Shown: positions 7,956-18,100 of the stretch, one piece after another
Layout: every line of letters begins with the position of its first letter
Numbering within the stretch: the stretch's first letter is position 1
Assembly (NCBI RefSeq): GCF_026672275.1
Contig: NZ_JANQCD010000018.1
Coordinates: 36,364-100,363, forward strand
Reading direction: 5' to 3'
Source: Marinifilum sp. D737
GTDB taxonomy: Bacteria > Bacteroidota > Bacteroidia > Bacteroidales > Marinifilaceae
Length of the DNA stretch: 64,000 nucleotides
Notes under the pieces: model-generated
Databases searched by the model: none
What the model was told of the DNA's origin: nothing
The model's input: the letters and a program-made list of their open reading frames with translations, nothing else
Position numbers and translations under genes: made by a program

Positions 7956-9365
7956 ATGATAAAAACTTTACGCAAAACTCTCAATTTTACATTGATAATA
8001 CTCTTACTTATTGGTTGCTCGGCACAACAAAGTATGGCAAAGAGAAGACCTCCAAAGTGGGTTAAAGAGAGACCAATTACTCCTGATTACTATGTGGGAA
8101 TTTCGGTAGTTAAGAAAGACGATTCAAAAACAAATTACATACAACTAGCCAAAAATCAAGCTTTACACGATTTGTGTTCCGAAATATCAGTAAACATTTC
8201 AGCCAACTCGGTTCTTCATCAGTTCGAAGATGAAACTGCCTTTCGTGAGGAATTTCAATCAGAAGTCAGAACTTCACTAATGGAAGAATTGGAAGGATAT
8301 GAAATAGTTGGAACATGGGACAACAAAAGAGGGGATGAATATTGGGTTTACTATCGTTTATCGAAATCGCAATACGAATTACAAAAGAGATTGAAACTGA
8401 ACAAAGCCAAAAAATTGGCTCAGAACTTCTTCGAACAAGGGAAAATCAGCGAAGAAAAACTAGATATCTTCCAGGCTTTAAATTACTATGCAAAGGCTCT
8501 TGATGCCATTAAGAAACATTTGGACGAAGACTTGTCGGTAATGACTTTTAAAGGAAGAGTAAACCTGGGAACAGACATCTACAACTCCATTCAGAATATT
8601 TTTAAGAGAACGCAACTAACTCCTGATAGAAAAGCTATCAAAATCGAGATTTCAACATCGCATAAAGAACCAATTTTGGTGAAAGCAGAATGGTTGGGAG
8701 AAAGCGGAAACAGTTTGATTCCTAAGCTTCCTTTGGCTATCGATTTCTCGAAAGGAGAAGGTGTTTTAAACAACAAAGTAAGCACCGATGAATTTGGTTA
8801 TGCGGCTTCGAAACTTTCAAAAATAACTTCGAAAAAGAAATTACAGGAAATCGAAGTTGGCCTGGATTTAAGTTCCATTCTAGATGAAGAATTGGAAAAT
8901 TATCAGCTAAACAAACTGTTCTTTACGCCAGAATCGGCTCCAAAAAGCAAAATCATTATCAATGTTGAGCGTTTAAAAGCCTATTTGAACTTTAGCGAAA
9001 AGATTTTTGGGAAGAATTCGAATCGTGAGATTCTGAAGAACAACATGAAGAAAGAACTGTCGGAAAATTTCTTCTCGTTTACAAACGATAAGGAGAAGGC
9101 CAAAGTTTTTCTTAAAATCAATACCAATGTGACCAAAGGTGAAGTTAAAGAAGGCAGAAACTACAAAGTATTCATTGTATATCTTGATTGTTTCTTCTCC
9201 TTAACAGATGCCAAGAGTGGCATGGAAATATTTAATGATGCGATATATGAAGTGAAAGGAATGAAACCAATCAGCTACGATTATGCGGTAAAAGAAGCAT
9301 ACGAACAAGCTGTTGAAGAAATTCACAACACCATTATTCCAAAATTGAATCAACTGGACTTATAA
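7956..9365 (+). CDS. LPP20-like envelope lipoprotein, long form (paralogue of the LamG-tailed protein at 25688-27802)
   Basis: The start at ATG 7956 gives a lipoprotein signal peptide with lipobox LLIGC (Cys21). The mature N-terminus carries an LPP20-type domain: PPKWVKERPITPDYYVGIS, then LAKNQALHDLCSEISVNISA, and a terminal EYWVYYRLSKSQYE. A TPR-like helical stretch (about residues 145-200) and a beta-rich C-terminal half follow. LPP20 and FlgP-type lipoproteins sit in the outer membrane or periplasm; a precise role is unknown here. The 469-residue protein aligns along nearly its full length with residues 35-460 of the 704-residue protein on the other strand but lacks the LamG tail. It is followed after 55 bases by a short LPP20 lipoprotein, the same pairing as in the second locus. 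Confidence 0.75.
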   Translation: MIKTLRKTLNFTLIILLLIGCSAQQSMAKRRPPKWVKERPITPDYYVGISVVKKDDSKTNYIQLAKNQALHDLCSEISVNISANSVLHQFEDETAFREEFQSEVRTSLMEELEGYEIVGTWDNKRGDEYWVYYRLSKSQYELQKRLKLNKAKKLAQNFFEQGKISEEKLDIFQALNYYAKALDAIKKHLDEDLSVMTFKGRVNLGTDIYNSIQNIFKRTQLTPDRKAIKIEISTSHKEPILVKAEWLGESGNSLIPKLPLAIDFSKGEGVLNNKVSTDEFGYAASKLSKITSKKKLQEIEVGLDLSSILDEELENYQLNKLFFTPESAPKSKIIINVERLKAYLNFSEKIFGKNSNREILKNNMKKELSENFFSFTNDKEKAKVFLKINTNVTKGEVKEGRNYKVFIVYLDCFFSLTDAKSGMEIFNDAIYEVKGMKPISYDYAVKEAYEQAVEEIHNTIIPKLNQLDL

Positions 9366-9420
9366 AAATTAGTAATGAATAATTGGTAATTAGTAATTAA
9401 TTACCTCAAAACAAGAAAAG

Positions 9421-10017
9421 ATGAAAACAAGAAAATTACAATCATTATTCCTTGGTTTAGGAGTTTTATTAGCTGCCGGATTAAGTTCATGTGGATCTGC
9501 TGAAAAAGCAGTTTCTACTAAAGCACAAGGCGAAGAGCTTATCGAAGTTTATTGTACTGGTCCTGATTACCAAAGCGACAAAAACCATTTTAGAGCTTCT
9601 GCAATTGGCGAGAGTTTAGATCAAATGGTTGCCAAGAAAAAAGCTGGAACCAATGCTCGTGCCGAATTGGCAACTTTAATTCAATCTACCGTTCAAGGAA
9701 CAATCGACAACTATGTAAATTCAACTGAATTGAACAACGTAGAACAAGTTGAAGAACGTTTTGAAGGCTTAACTCGCGAAGTAATCAACCAACAATTGAA
9801 TAACATTAAGGTAATCTGCGAGAAGCAAACCAGAACTGCTCAAAACAAATACAAAACTTACATCGCTCTTGAAATGAGTGCTAAAGATTTGGAAGAAGCA
9901 ATCAACCAAAAATTATCGAAAGACGACAAATTGAAAGTTGATTACGATTACGAAAAGTTTAAGAAAACTTTCGAAGAAGAAATGCAAAAACTACAAGCTC
10001 AGCAAAGAGGTTTTTAA
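9421..10017 (+). CDS. Short LPP20-family lipoprotein (paralogue of 25081-25650)
   Basis: This 198-residue lipoprotein has signal peptide and lipobox LSSC (Cys24). Conserved features shared with the second-locus protein are a C-x-GP-[DE]-Y motif (CTGPDYQSDKNHFRASAIGES), the helical KKKAGTNARAELATLIQSTV, and REVINQQLNNIKVICEKQ. The C-terminal part includes YIALEMSAKDLEEAI and the tail DDKLKVDYDYEKFKKTFEEEM. The overall fold should be that of LPP20/FlgP-like outer-membrane lipoproteins. It probably forms a unit with the gene directly upstream. A strong terminator follows at 10062-10094. Codon use is biased to frequent codons, suggesting good expression. The exact function is unknown. Confidence 0.8.
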   Translation: MKTRKLQSLFLGLGVLLAAGLSSCGSAEKAVSTKAQGEELIEVYCTGPDYQSDKNHFRASAIGESLDQMVAKKKAGTNARAELATLIQSTVQGTIDNYVNSTELNNVEQVEERFEGLTREVINQQLNNIKVICEKQTRTAQNKYKTYIALEMSAKDLEEAINQKLSKDDKLKVDYDYEKFKKTFEEEMQKLQAQQRGF

Positions 10018-10061
10018 TAATGATTAATGTGTAAAGTTTAATCGCTTTAAGCACAAAATAT

Positions 10062-10094
10062 AACAGCGCATGGAATTATTCATGCGCTGTTTTT
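10062..10094 (+). terminator. Rho-independent terminator after the first LPP20 pair
   Basis: A perfect 11-bp stem (AACAGCGCATG and CATGCGCTGTT) with an 8-base loop is followed by a T-run. Confidence 0.85.
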
Positions 10095-10253
10095 GTAGTA
10101 GTAGGATGGTGATATTCACCTTTTAAAGCCAACAGCTAACTGCTAACAGCTTTTAACTTAAGCTTTGAGTCCATATTATTTAGATCGTCAGCGATTTAAT
10201 GAATCGATTTTATGTCGAACTCGGAGTATTCAATACCTATCGGCATGAATTAG

Positions 10254-10994
10254 TCAATTCAATACCCTCGATAATTCCTGAACCCGATTAGGAGACATCG
10301 GAAGTTTATAAATTTCACTATTGCACGAAAGCAAACATTGCTTGTCTTTGCGATTCACCGATTTTAAGTAATCCAGGTTAATTACTGCTGAACGACCAAT
10401 TCTGAAAAACACCTTGCTTGTTAATTGTTGCACTACGCTACCTAAAGTTGTGGAAGTAGTTAAGCTTGTGCCATCAACCAACTTGATATCGGTATAATTT
10501 CTATCAGCCTTACAAAACAGAATTTCCTCTGGTTTTATTACCTCGAAGCCCACCCTATTTTTTATGGTGACTCTTTTCTGAAATTTCAATTTCAGAAACA
10601 ATTCGGTCATTCGCTGTTTCTCCATCTCTTCGTATTCCATGGTCTGAACACGATTCAAACAGAATTGCAAATCTTCAATGGCAATTGGCTTTAGCAAATA
10701 ATCAACTGCCGAAGATCGGATTGCTTTAATGGCAAAGCTTTCGTTTTTTGTTGTAATGGCAAAGTTTGGGTGCTCTCCCAATTCCAACAAACCATGAATT
10801 AACTCAAAACCATTTTCGTCTTTCAGATTTACCTCTAAAAAAACCAATTGAGGTTTGTGCAATACGTAAAGCAATAAAGCATCTTCAACAGTAGTAGAAT
10901 GATAAACCTTACACTCCGGTTCTATTTTACTTAGTTTCGATTTTAAATCTGCAATTTCCTTTTTGCAGTGATCTACGATTAAATAAGCATTCAT
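10254..10994 (-). CDS. LytTR-family response regulator with degenerate receiver
   Basis: The N-terminal half is a CheY-like receiver and the C-terminal half (about residues 135-246) is a LytTR DNA-binding domain (KNRVGFEVIKPEEILFCKAD, YTDIKL, FFRIGRSAVINLDYL). In the receiver the usual phosphoacceptor motif FLDI appears as LVFLEVNL, placing Glu54 where Asp is normally phosphorylated. The acidic pair near the start is also reduced (IVDH, Asp8-His9). The Lys of YLLKP (about 102) is kept. This suggests a constitutive or partner-controlled regulator rather than a phosphorylation switch. It sits alone on the minus strand between the LPP20 pair and a LuxR-type regulator, and no kinase is directly adjacent. 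Targets are unknown. Confidence 0.88.
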   Translation of the reverse strand: MNAYLIVDHCKKEIADLKSKLSKIEPECKVYHSTTVEDALLLYVLHKPQLVFLEVNLKDENGFELIHGLLELGEHPNFAITTKNESFAIKAIRSSAVDYLLKPIAIEDLQFCLNRVQTMEYEEMEKQRMTELFLKLKFQKRVTIKNRVGFEVIKPEEILFCKADRNYTDIKLVDGTSLTTSTTLGSVVQQLTSKVFFRIGRSAVINLDYLKSVNRKDKQCLLSCNSEIYKLPMSPNRVQELSRVLN

Positions 10995-11244
10995 GGTTGG
11001 GACTTTTTAGTTTGATTTTCTATTAAAACAAAATTCCGCATTTGTTTAAGCAAAAAAAATAACCCGAAGTAGTAGGTTTTGTACTTATGAAATGATCCTA
11101 GCCCGATTTTTAGATATCCAACACCCAATTTAAATGATTAAAGTACAAGTTCTGCTTTTTCATAAAAATAGGTATGCAAATGACCTTTTCAGAGAAAATA
11201 ATTTATATTTTCGATAATTATCTCATTAGCATATAACTTGTGAT

Positions 11245-11913
11245 ATGAACATTGTTGTAATCGAAGATCATCATTTATTAAAGAAGGCAAGTGCCGATCT
11301 ATTGGCCGAAATGTATCCTGAAGCTCATATCGAAAGCTTTACTTACCCATCGAAAGCCACAGCCTATATTCAAAATCATGAAATCCATTTAATGATGGTT
11401 GATTATGAATATACAGACCGAAAAAATGAAGATATCATTTCATTTGTAGCAGAGCTCAAACGAAAAAGAAAAAATATAAAATGCATTGCTTACACGAATT
11501 ACAAATTAAATGTAATTCTAAAAGATCTGCTCAAAGCCAAGTTCAACTCCTACTTAAATAAAGATGCTAAAATAAAGGATATTGTATCAACCATTGATGC
11601 CGTTATGAATCAAGATTCAGATACTTTCTATGAATCTCCATCCTACCTGGAACACAAACGAAAAGTTGTTGTAGAAAATAAAAGATTTTATATATCTGAT
11701 AAGGAAAAAGAAGACTCGCTTACAAAAACAGAATTAAAGGTAACTAAAACTACATCTGAAAACAGTAAGGATAGTAACGAACAATTGGCAAGTAAACTAG
11801 GAATTACACTCAACACCTTAAAAAAACACCTTAGCAATATCTATCGCAAGTTGGATATAAAAAGTAAAGAAGGCCTAAAGCATTTTTACGATAGAGTGAA
11901 AGAGAACTATTAA
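11245..11913 (+). CDS. LuxR/NarL-type response regulator
   Basis: The receiver domain runs over residues 1-122 with acidic Glu7-Asp8, phosphoacceptor Asp53 in MMVDYEY, and a conserved Lys in YLNKDAK. A linker leads to a C-terminal LuxR-type helix-turn-helix (SNEQLASKLGITLNTLKKHL, then IYRKLDIKSKEGLKHFY), so it should bind DNA when phosphorylated. The gene converges on the TPR sensor kinase at 12071-13906, and the pair is a likely two-component system of the kind common in Bacteroidota. This pairing is inferred from position only. The 222-residue length is normal. The spacing Lys-Lys-His in the recognition helix is like that of other NarL relatives in the phylum. Confidence 0.85.
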   Translation: MNIVVIEDHHLLKKASADLLAEMYPEAHIESFTYPSKATAYIQNHEIHLMMVDYEYTDRKNEDIISFVAELKRKRKNIKCIAYTNYKLNVILKDLLKAKFNSYLNKDAKIKDIVSTIDAVMNQDSDTFYESPSYLEHKRKVVVENKRFYISDKEKEDSLTKTELKVTKTTSENSKDSNEQLASKLGITLNTLKKHLSNIYRKLDIKSKEGLKHFYDRVKENY

Positions 11914-12070
11914 ACTTTCAGATGACAGGGCTAGCGCCCCTTCATTCCACATCATCCTTAAAATTGCTATGAAGATCGTAGGACTAACGCCCCTAATTGT
12001 AAATGACGTTCATTCAACTGAAAATTTGTGCCAATTCGTGTGCATTTGTGGACAAAGAGAACATTTCAAA

Positions 12071-13906
12071 CTACACCGTCAAATGAAAAGAAACTCCATT
12101 GCCAGGAGAAGTTTGCCAATCCAGTTTTCCTGAGAGCAGCTCTACCCGTTCATTAATATTGATTAGTCCATTTCCTTTTTTGGCCTCTTTCATATCGAAG
12201 CCAATGCCATTATCGGTGTACTCCAATCCTACTTTGTTTTGCAATCGCGAAAAACTGATTACAATAGAAGATGCATTGCCGTGTTTTAAACTGTTGGTTT
12301 TTAATTCCTGAACAATACGAATCAAGTTGATTTTTTTCTCGTAATCATCTATTTCGAAGCCATCGGGAACATATATTTTCAGATCGATATCGTCGGGGAA
12401 ATGATCCAATTGCAAGGAATCCGACAAGGCATCGCGGAATTCCTGGTTGGCAATGGCGGTCATATTCAGTTGGTGAGAAATGCCTCTCACCTCATCGCTT
12501 ACTTGGCGCAACTGATCTACAAAACTATCCTCCACACTTTCCTTTTCCATGCTTCGGTACAAATAAGTAAGGCTGCCAGAGATAGAATCGTGCAATTCCA
12601 TGCCTAGTTTTGTACATTCCCTGTTCGAGGCTGCAACCCTTTCCTTTAAAATTCTCGTCTTCTGGCGCTGCTTTACAAAGAAACCAATAGGCAAAAGTGA
12701 AAACAGAAACACCCCAAGTACAATTTTCATGTAGAAACTTTCCTTTTCTTTGGCTTCCTTCTCTATATTCAAAACCTCTATTTTTTGCTCCTTCTCTCGG
12801 GTTTGGTAACGGGTTTCCATCTCCTGCATGTGCTGCATGTTTTCGGTATTGAAAATGCTATCCTTAATGCTAATGTACTTGTCGTAATAAGCCAAGGCTT
12901 CTTTTCCTTTACTTTGAGCGGCGTAGAGGTTTTTAAGCTGAAGATTAATTTCTTGTTGCAAATATAGAACTTCAATTTCTTCAGCAATCCTATTTGCTCG
13001 CATAAGATAATTCTCTGCTTTTTTGTACTCCTTGTTCATTGCATATAACTCTCCCATTGAAGTACAAACAACAGCCTCCCCATTTCTATCTCCAATTACT
13101 TCTTTTATATCTAGAGATCGATTGTAGTATATTTGTGCAGAGTCTATTTTTTCAATTTTCAAATACAAATTTCCAATATTTGTACATACTACTGAGATAG
13201 ACTTCCGGTATTTTAATTCTTCATTTAATTCTAAAGATTTTTTATAATAAAAAAGAGCTTTGGAATAATTTTTCCTCATATTATAAAAGCTACCTAAGTT
13301 GGTGTATGATTTAGCAATACTCCTTTTATTGCCTAGCTCTTTTCGCATTTCAAGTGCTTTATTCAAAAATAGCAAAGCTCTTTCAGATTTTTCATTTTTT
13401 AATATCATACCAAACTCATCAAAACAAGAAGCTAATGTTTTACTTTTTGGGTAAGATTCAGAATTTTTAAGTGTATTATCTAATACTAATAGGGCCTTTG
13501 AAAATTGACCTTGTTTTCTATGAACAATTGCAATATTGAGTAACAATTTTAGTCGATTAATGTTATATTCTTCCTTTGGTAAATACCTTAAGGCATCATT
13601 ATAAGCTTGTAAACAAAGATCGTATTTGCTCTGCTCCTTTAAAATGACACCCTTATAATTGTAACAAACCAGAAACAAATGGGAATCTTGAACATGTTGT
13701 GCTTTGTCTAATGCTGCATTGATATAGAATAATGCACTATCCATCTCATTAGCCTTGTATTTTTGACCACACAGACTAATCAGTTCTTTTAATTCAACTT
13801 TATTTTTTGAAATAGAAGTATTCAACTCAAATGCGAAAACCGTATTTACTGCATTAAATAAAATTTGAGTGATAAGAATTACACCTATACTGAATTTCAT
13901 GAGCAT
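12071..13906 (-). CDS. TPR-containing sensor histidine kinase (HisKA_3-like)
   Basis: A signal/TM segment at the N-terminus is followed by about eight tetratricopeptide repeats (residues about 35-340), such as AKSYTNLGSFYNMRKNYSKAL and VVCTNIGNLYLKIEKIDSAQ. A transmembrane helix lies near 385-405 (MKIVLGVFLFSLLPIGFFV). The dimerisation/phosphoacceptor motif GMELHDSISG has His439. The ATP-binding domain has an N-box (IVQELKTNSLKHG) and a G-box (NGIGFD, KGNGLININERV). It is expected to autophosphorylate and pass phosphate to a NarL-type regulator, most likely the converging 11245-11913 gene. The TPRs are probably periplasmic or extracytoplasmic sensing modules. The start ATG at 13904-13906 could also be the second Met at 13900. 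Confidence 0.88.
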   Translation of the reverse strand: MLMKFSIGVILITQILFNAVNTVFAFELNTSISKNKVELKELISLCGQKYKANEMDSALFYINAALDKAQHVQDSHLFLVCYNYKGVILKEQSKYDLCLQAYNDALRYLPKEEYNINRLKLLLNIAIVHRKQGQFSKALLVLDNTLKNSESYPKSKTLASCFDEFGMILKNEKSERALLFLNKALEMRKELGNKRSIAKSYTNLGSFYNMRKNYSKALFYYKKSLELNEELKYRKSISVVCTNIGNLYLKIEKIDSAQIYYNRSLDIKEVIGDRNGEAVVCTSMGELYAMNKEYKKAENYLMRANRIAEEIEVLYLQQEINLQLKNLYAAQSKGKEALAYYDKYISIKDSIFNTENMQHMQEMETRYQTREKEQKIEVLNIEKEAKEKESFYMKIVLGVFLFSLLPIGFFVKQRQKTRILKERVAASNRECTKLGMELHDSISGSLTYLYRSMEKESVEDSFVDQLRQVSDEVRGISHQLNMTAIANQEFRDALSDSLQLDHFPDDIDLKIYVPDGFEIDDYEKKINLIRIVQELKTNSLKHGNASSIVISFSRLQNKVGLEYTDNGIGFDMKEAKKGNGLININERVELLSGKLDWQTSPGNGVSFHLTV

Positions 13907-13927
13907 TATAGAGCTTCGTTAAATTAT

Positions 13928-13955
13928 TAAAAGGTTACCCCTCAAGGGGCAACCT
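13928..13955 (-). terminator. Terminator between the small lipoprotein and the sensor kinase
   Basis: GGTTACCCC and GGGGCAACC form a 9-bp stem with one mismatch around a TCAA loop. On the minus strand it is followed by a T-rich stretch. It separates transcription of the lipoprotein gene from the kinase gene. Confidence 0.6.
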
Positions 13956-13997
13956 AAATTAACAAAGATTTTATTAATTGAATAAAAGAAGTTCATA

Positions 13998-14387
13998 TTA
14001 AATATTCTTTATTTCTTCTACTCCTATTAACTGTTCATCTTTTAAAACATGGATCTTGTAATTTTTTTGAGAATCAATTAGAAAAGAGAAGTTTCCTTCT
14101 GTATCTGTTATACTACTATCCACAAATGTCATATCAATAGTATATAACTCCACATCTGCTTGAACTGATCTTCCAACACTATCAACCACAACTCCTTTCA
14201 CTTCAATAATTTGATCTTCTTCATCCCCTTCATCCACTGTTTTAGTTAAAGATTCTACAAATGTTAATCGAATTGAAACAGAAGATTGTTGTTCTTCCGG
14301 CACATAGGAATCATCATCAGAACAAGCAGTGAAAGAAATAGAGAATAAAGCGATTAAAAGCGTATAAAAAAATGTATTAGTTTTCAT
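13998..14387 (-). CDS. Small lipoprotein with carboxypeptidase-regulatory-like beta-sandwich
   Basis: The 129-residue protein has a signal peptide with lipobox TAC (Cys22) followed by SDDDS, a combination typical of surface-exposed Bacteroidota lipoproteins. After an acidic linker (residues 50-60) comes one beta-sandwich unit: VKGVVVDSVGRSVQADVELY, then DTEGNFSF and IHVLKDEQLIG. Such modules bind carbohydrates or act as spacers on the cell surface. It lies 91 bases upstream of the sensor kinase on the same strand, but a hairpin terminator separates them. The specific function is unknown. Confidence 0.7.
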   Translation of the reverse strand: MKTNTFFYTLLIALFSISFTACSDDDSYVPEEQQSSVSIRLTFVESLTKTVDEGDEEDQIIEVKGVVVDSVGRSVQADVELYTIDMTFVDSSITDTEGNFSFLIDSQKNYKIHVLKDEQLIGVEEIKNI

Positions 14388-15116
14388 CTTGTTTCGTTTT
14401 AAATTTTTGACATGGCTCGCCCATTACGATATGGTGAGCGTTTAATTTTAAAACCAGAAAATGTCCTGGTAAAATGGGTTTGAAAGGATGAGTGAACAGG
14501 TTGCAAAACGAGAAATCGTCCTTTCATAGCAATTTTCGAATTGCTTATGTTCACTCTTTGAGAATGTTTATTATCTTTGGTAGCTAACCAAGTTCGAACG
14601 AAATAAACATTCGGTTGAAATTTCTATGAACAAAACTAGGCAGAACCCAAATCTTAATTTTGGAAATGATTGGAAACTTCCATTTCCAAAAAAAGATAGT
14701 AAGATAAATTGAGCCGTATTGCTTCAATTATTTTGGCTCTGTATGATTTATAGTGGGTCATTCTTTGGAATTATTGTTTTGACCGTTATTTTGTTTCAGT
14801 GACCCAGGTGGGCATTGGAAGGTCGAGCTAATTAGACGCAGAAAAATTTGTAGAAAGACGGGGAAGCTGAGAACTTGTTCGAAGATCACGCCGTCGCACT
14901 TAAAGTTTTCAAGTATAAATAGTTTGAGCTTACACGCCCTAGATTCTTTGTTTCCTTTCTCATCAATGGAGAAAGGAAAAGCCATGCGGCTTGAGCTATG
15001 TAAAGTTAAAATAACGAATCGTGGAATAATTTTTCGTCAAATAAAGATTGCTTTAGTTACCCACTAAATTTCATATAGAACCATTATTTTTTACAATCGA
15101 CAGAAAAACCAAGGAT
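14388..15116. other. 729-bp non-coding stretch with several hairpins
   Basis: No convincing gene is seen here. There is a hairpin at 14528-14545 with a TTCG loop (AGCAATT/AATTGCT) and an exact TAnnTTTG element (TATCTTTG) at 14572-14579. An inverted repeat lies at 14659-14691 (TTTGGAAATG/CATTTCCAAA), TGGGTCA/TGACCCA arms lie near 14754-14806, and a perfect 11-bp stem sits at 14951-14979. A 75-codon minus-strand frame across 14758-14985 has no recognisable product. The strong secondary structure suggests a dispersed intergenic element or a non-coding RNA upstream of the NACHT gene. Confidence 0.5.
14951..14979. repeat. Perfect 11-bp inverted repeat
   Basis: TTTCCTTTCTC and GAGAAAGGAAA flank the 7-base loop ATCAATG. 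It is part of the structured region before the NACHT gene. There is no T-run beyond it, so it is not a typical terminator. Confidence 0.6.
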
Positions 15117-18100
15117 ATGCTTGTAACAGAAACCCCTACCATTCGATACTTTGCCGAGGCCGAGGTAAAAGCAAACGGATGCGAAATCAGAACCTTAATC
15201 CGTAAAGAATTTCTGAACCACAAATTCAAGGAGAAGTTAAAAACGGCTTCCAAAATAAAGAATCATGTAAACCAAACACTCTTACAATATATCCAAGCCA
15301 TTTGGAACGATTCCATGATCAATTGGCAAAGACAGATGGACGAAGTAATTGCAAGTGAAAACACACAAACAACATTCTGTGCCAAAGATTGCCTGAGCAT
15401 ATTAAGTGATTATACAAGCCTGAATACTAATGAGCAAAAGCATCAGTTTCTGATCGCTCAAAGCCAAGAGCTAAAAAGCATTATCGATGAAAATACAAAT
15501 GCTTGGAAAGAAAAAGGAAAACAAGATGACTTACTGCGCTTACAAAAGGAGCTTCACGAGTTTATACAAGAAAAAATACTGCTTGATGCCATAAACACGT
15601 TGAAAGGATGCCGGATGATTACGGATCAGTTTTTAACGGAAATTAAAAATTTATCGGACAGGGAAATCCTGAAAAGTTTTGATTTGGATGCCGATGATTT
15701 TAAGCAAGCCAAAAGTTTAATAACCGGAAATTGTACCACCGAGTTTCGCGATTACACCATCAATTTTGCAGTAGGGCTTTTGATGTTGGATTTGCAAAAG
15801 GAATACGCCATTATCGAAGAGAGAAAAAAGGAAAGCATATCGCTTTTGCAAAGCAAAAAGAGGTGGGATGACTACCTGGAGGAATCGAAAAATCAGACCT
15901 ACGGTTTTTTGGCAGAAATGTCGAAAGAAAAGTATGATGCCGAAGTTTTCACCGATCGCAGTCTGGTTAGCAATTCATTTGACCAGTTTATCGAATCAAC
16001 ATCGAATGCATTTGTTCTATTGGGTAATGCGGGAAGTGGAAAAACCAATCAGATTTGCCACTGGGCTTCAGAATTGCTAAAGAAGGACGAATGTGTAATC
16101 TGCATCAATAGTAAAATTTTCTCAAACATTGGAGTGGAAGAGTATTTTCAAACTGCATTTGGCGAACTCAAACTGGAAACGCTATTGACCAATTTGCAAA
16201 TTCTGGCTCAGCAACAAGGAAAGAAAATCTACCTCTTTTTCGATGCGATTAACGAGTGTGTGGATTATTTCGATAAAACTTCGCTGAAAAACCAGAAAGG
16301 TCCCATTGAGTTGTTGACCGTAATCGACAAGTATTTCATCAAACACAATTTACCCGACCTGAAGATTATAATCAGTTGTCGTTCCTATACCTGGAAAGAA
16401 CTGATTGAACTGGAAGCATCGAGCATTAAACATGATTTGTACTATTCCAATCAAAGAAAAGAGGAGCACACCACCATTCAGCACTTGAGCGAATCGGAAT
16501 TAAAGTGTACTTACCAAAAATATCAACAAAAATATCAACTCAAAACCAGCAGTGAGGAACTGTTTCATTCCGATTTCAATTTGATCAGGAATCGTTTAAC
16601 CGATCCGCTGATCCTAAAAATGTCGTCACTGGTTTTTCAAAAGCAAGCATTGCCAAAAGACATTCGTTTGTTTCATTCTAATCATCTATTTGAAAATCTG
16701 TTAAAGGAGAAAGGAATTACGCCAACCGGTAAAAACAAACGCGAATATGTACTGCTTAATAAAATTGCCAAATACCTTTGGAAATCAGATGGTGATTCAA
16801 TTCATGTTGAACAATTGATTTCGGCATATGACGATGAAGATTATCCTTTGCACAAGTTAAGCAAAAGTATTTTTTACAATGATGATTTTGAGTTCAGTCT
16901 TCCTTTTGAAGCCTTGATTGAAAAGGGAATTCTGAAAATTGAGGAGAAAAATAGTATCAATGAAATTCGATTTGTTTACGAACGTTACCAGGAATATTTG
17001 TTTGCCCGCATTTTTAAGGAACAAGAAAATATAAAATTGGTTCATCCGGCATTGCCCATTCCTCCCGAATCGTATAAAACAGCTCTGCATACAGGTAAAA
17101 ATTATGCGGTAGTTCGCAACGCCTTGCGCTCTGCCCTGCTTCAGGATTATTTGGACAAAAACAACGATCCTAAAACCATATTAAGCCTGGCTTACGATAA
17201 CAACTACGAAGTTCAGCAATTGGTAATAGATGCCCTTTCGGTGATTTTGCAGGAAGATTACCATCAACTATGGAGCTTGCTGGAACAAATGTTATCGCAC
17301 AATAGCAATGATTCCAACGAAAAAGGAAAGCGCCTTGACAAATTGGAGAAATTGTTGGAAGACTACAGCAAAAAAAAAACCAACAGCCAATCCACAAAAT
17401 ATGAACAACGCTTGCAAGAGCGAAACCAGATATTGAACGATTTATCGCCCACCATACAGGTGAAAAAGATTGCGATTTACGCCATTTATGAAATCTTTAA
17501 ATCGGATATCTACCAAAATCAATTGTATCCCAAAGACAAACATCCGGTTTCATCTTTGCTGCATGCCATGGCCAACCCGGTTTCTCGGGTTAGAGATATT
17601 GTGAGTTTGTATGTTTATTACATCACCAAGCTGGATAAAAACATGGGATTCGAAATTCTGGATCATCTTGCAGGTAAAATGACCAAATCGAATGTCATCT
17701 TTAACTTTTGGAACGATTCATTGAAGAAACATGTGTTCGAACCTGCCATTCGAATCAGTACTCTTTTAATTGTGGAAGATCTTTCGAGCAAAAAGAAGAT
17801 AGATCTTAGCAAAGATTATGATTTCACCTTTAAGATTATCAAGCAGTGGATCAAAATCCTAACTGAATTTAGTATTGTATTCCCGGTTTTGAAGAAGTTT
17901 ACCTTGCGAAAACTGGCAACTGTTCAGTCGGAATATGTGAACAATGGGATTGAATACCAGCATTTCTGGGATAAAATACCTGTTGGCAGCAAGAATGGAG
18001 AATGGTCGCAGCAAGGCTACAATCAACTGCTGGATTACCTGACCAACGACAAGGATGATTTTACCGATCTGCACCCTTTGGTAATGAAAGCCATGTATTC

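Noticed and set aside
14758..14985. 75-codon minus-strand frame (MAFPFSIDEK...) in the stretch before the NACHT gene
   Set aside because: It overlaps strong hairpins, has no recognisable family or ribosome-binding site, and its codon pattern is not like neighbouring genes. It is treated as part of a structured intergenic element.
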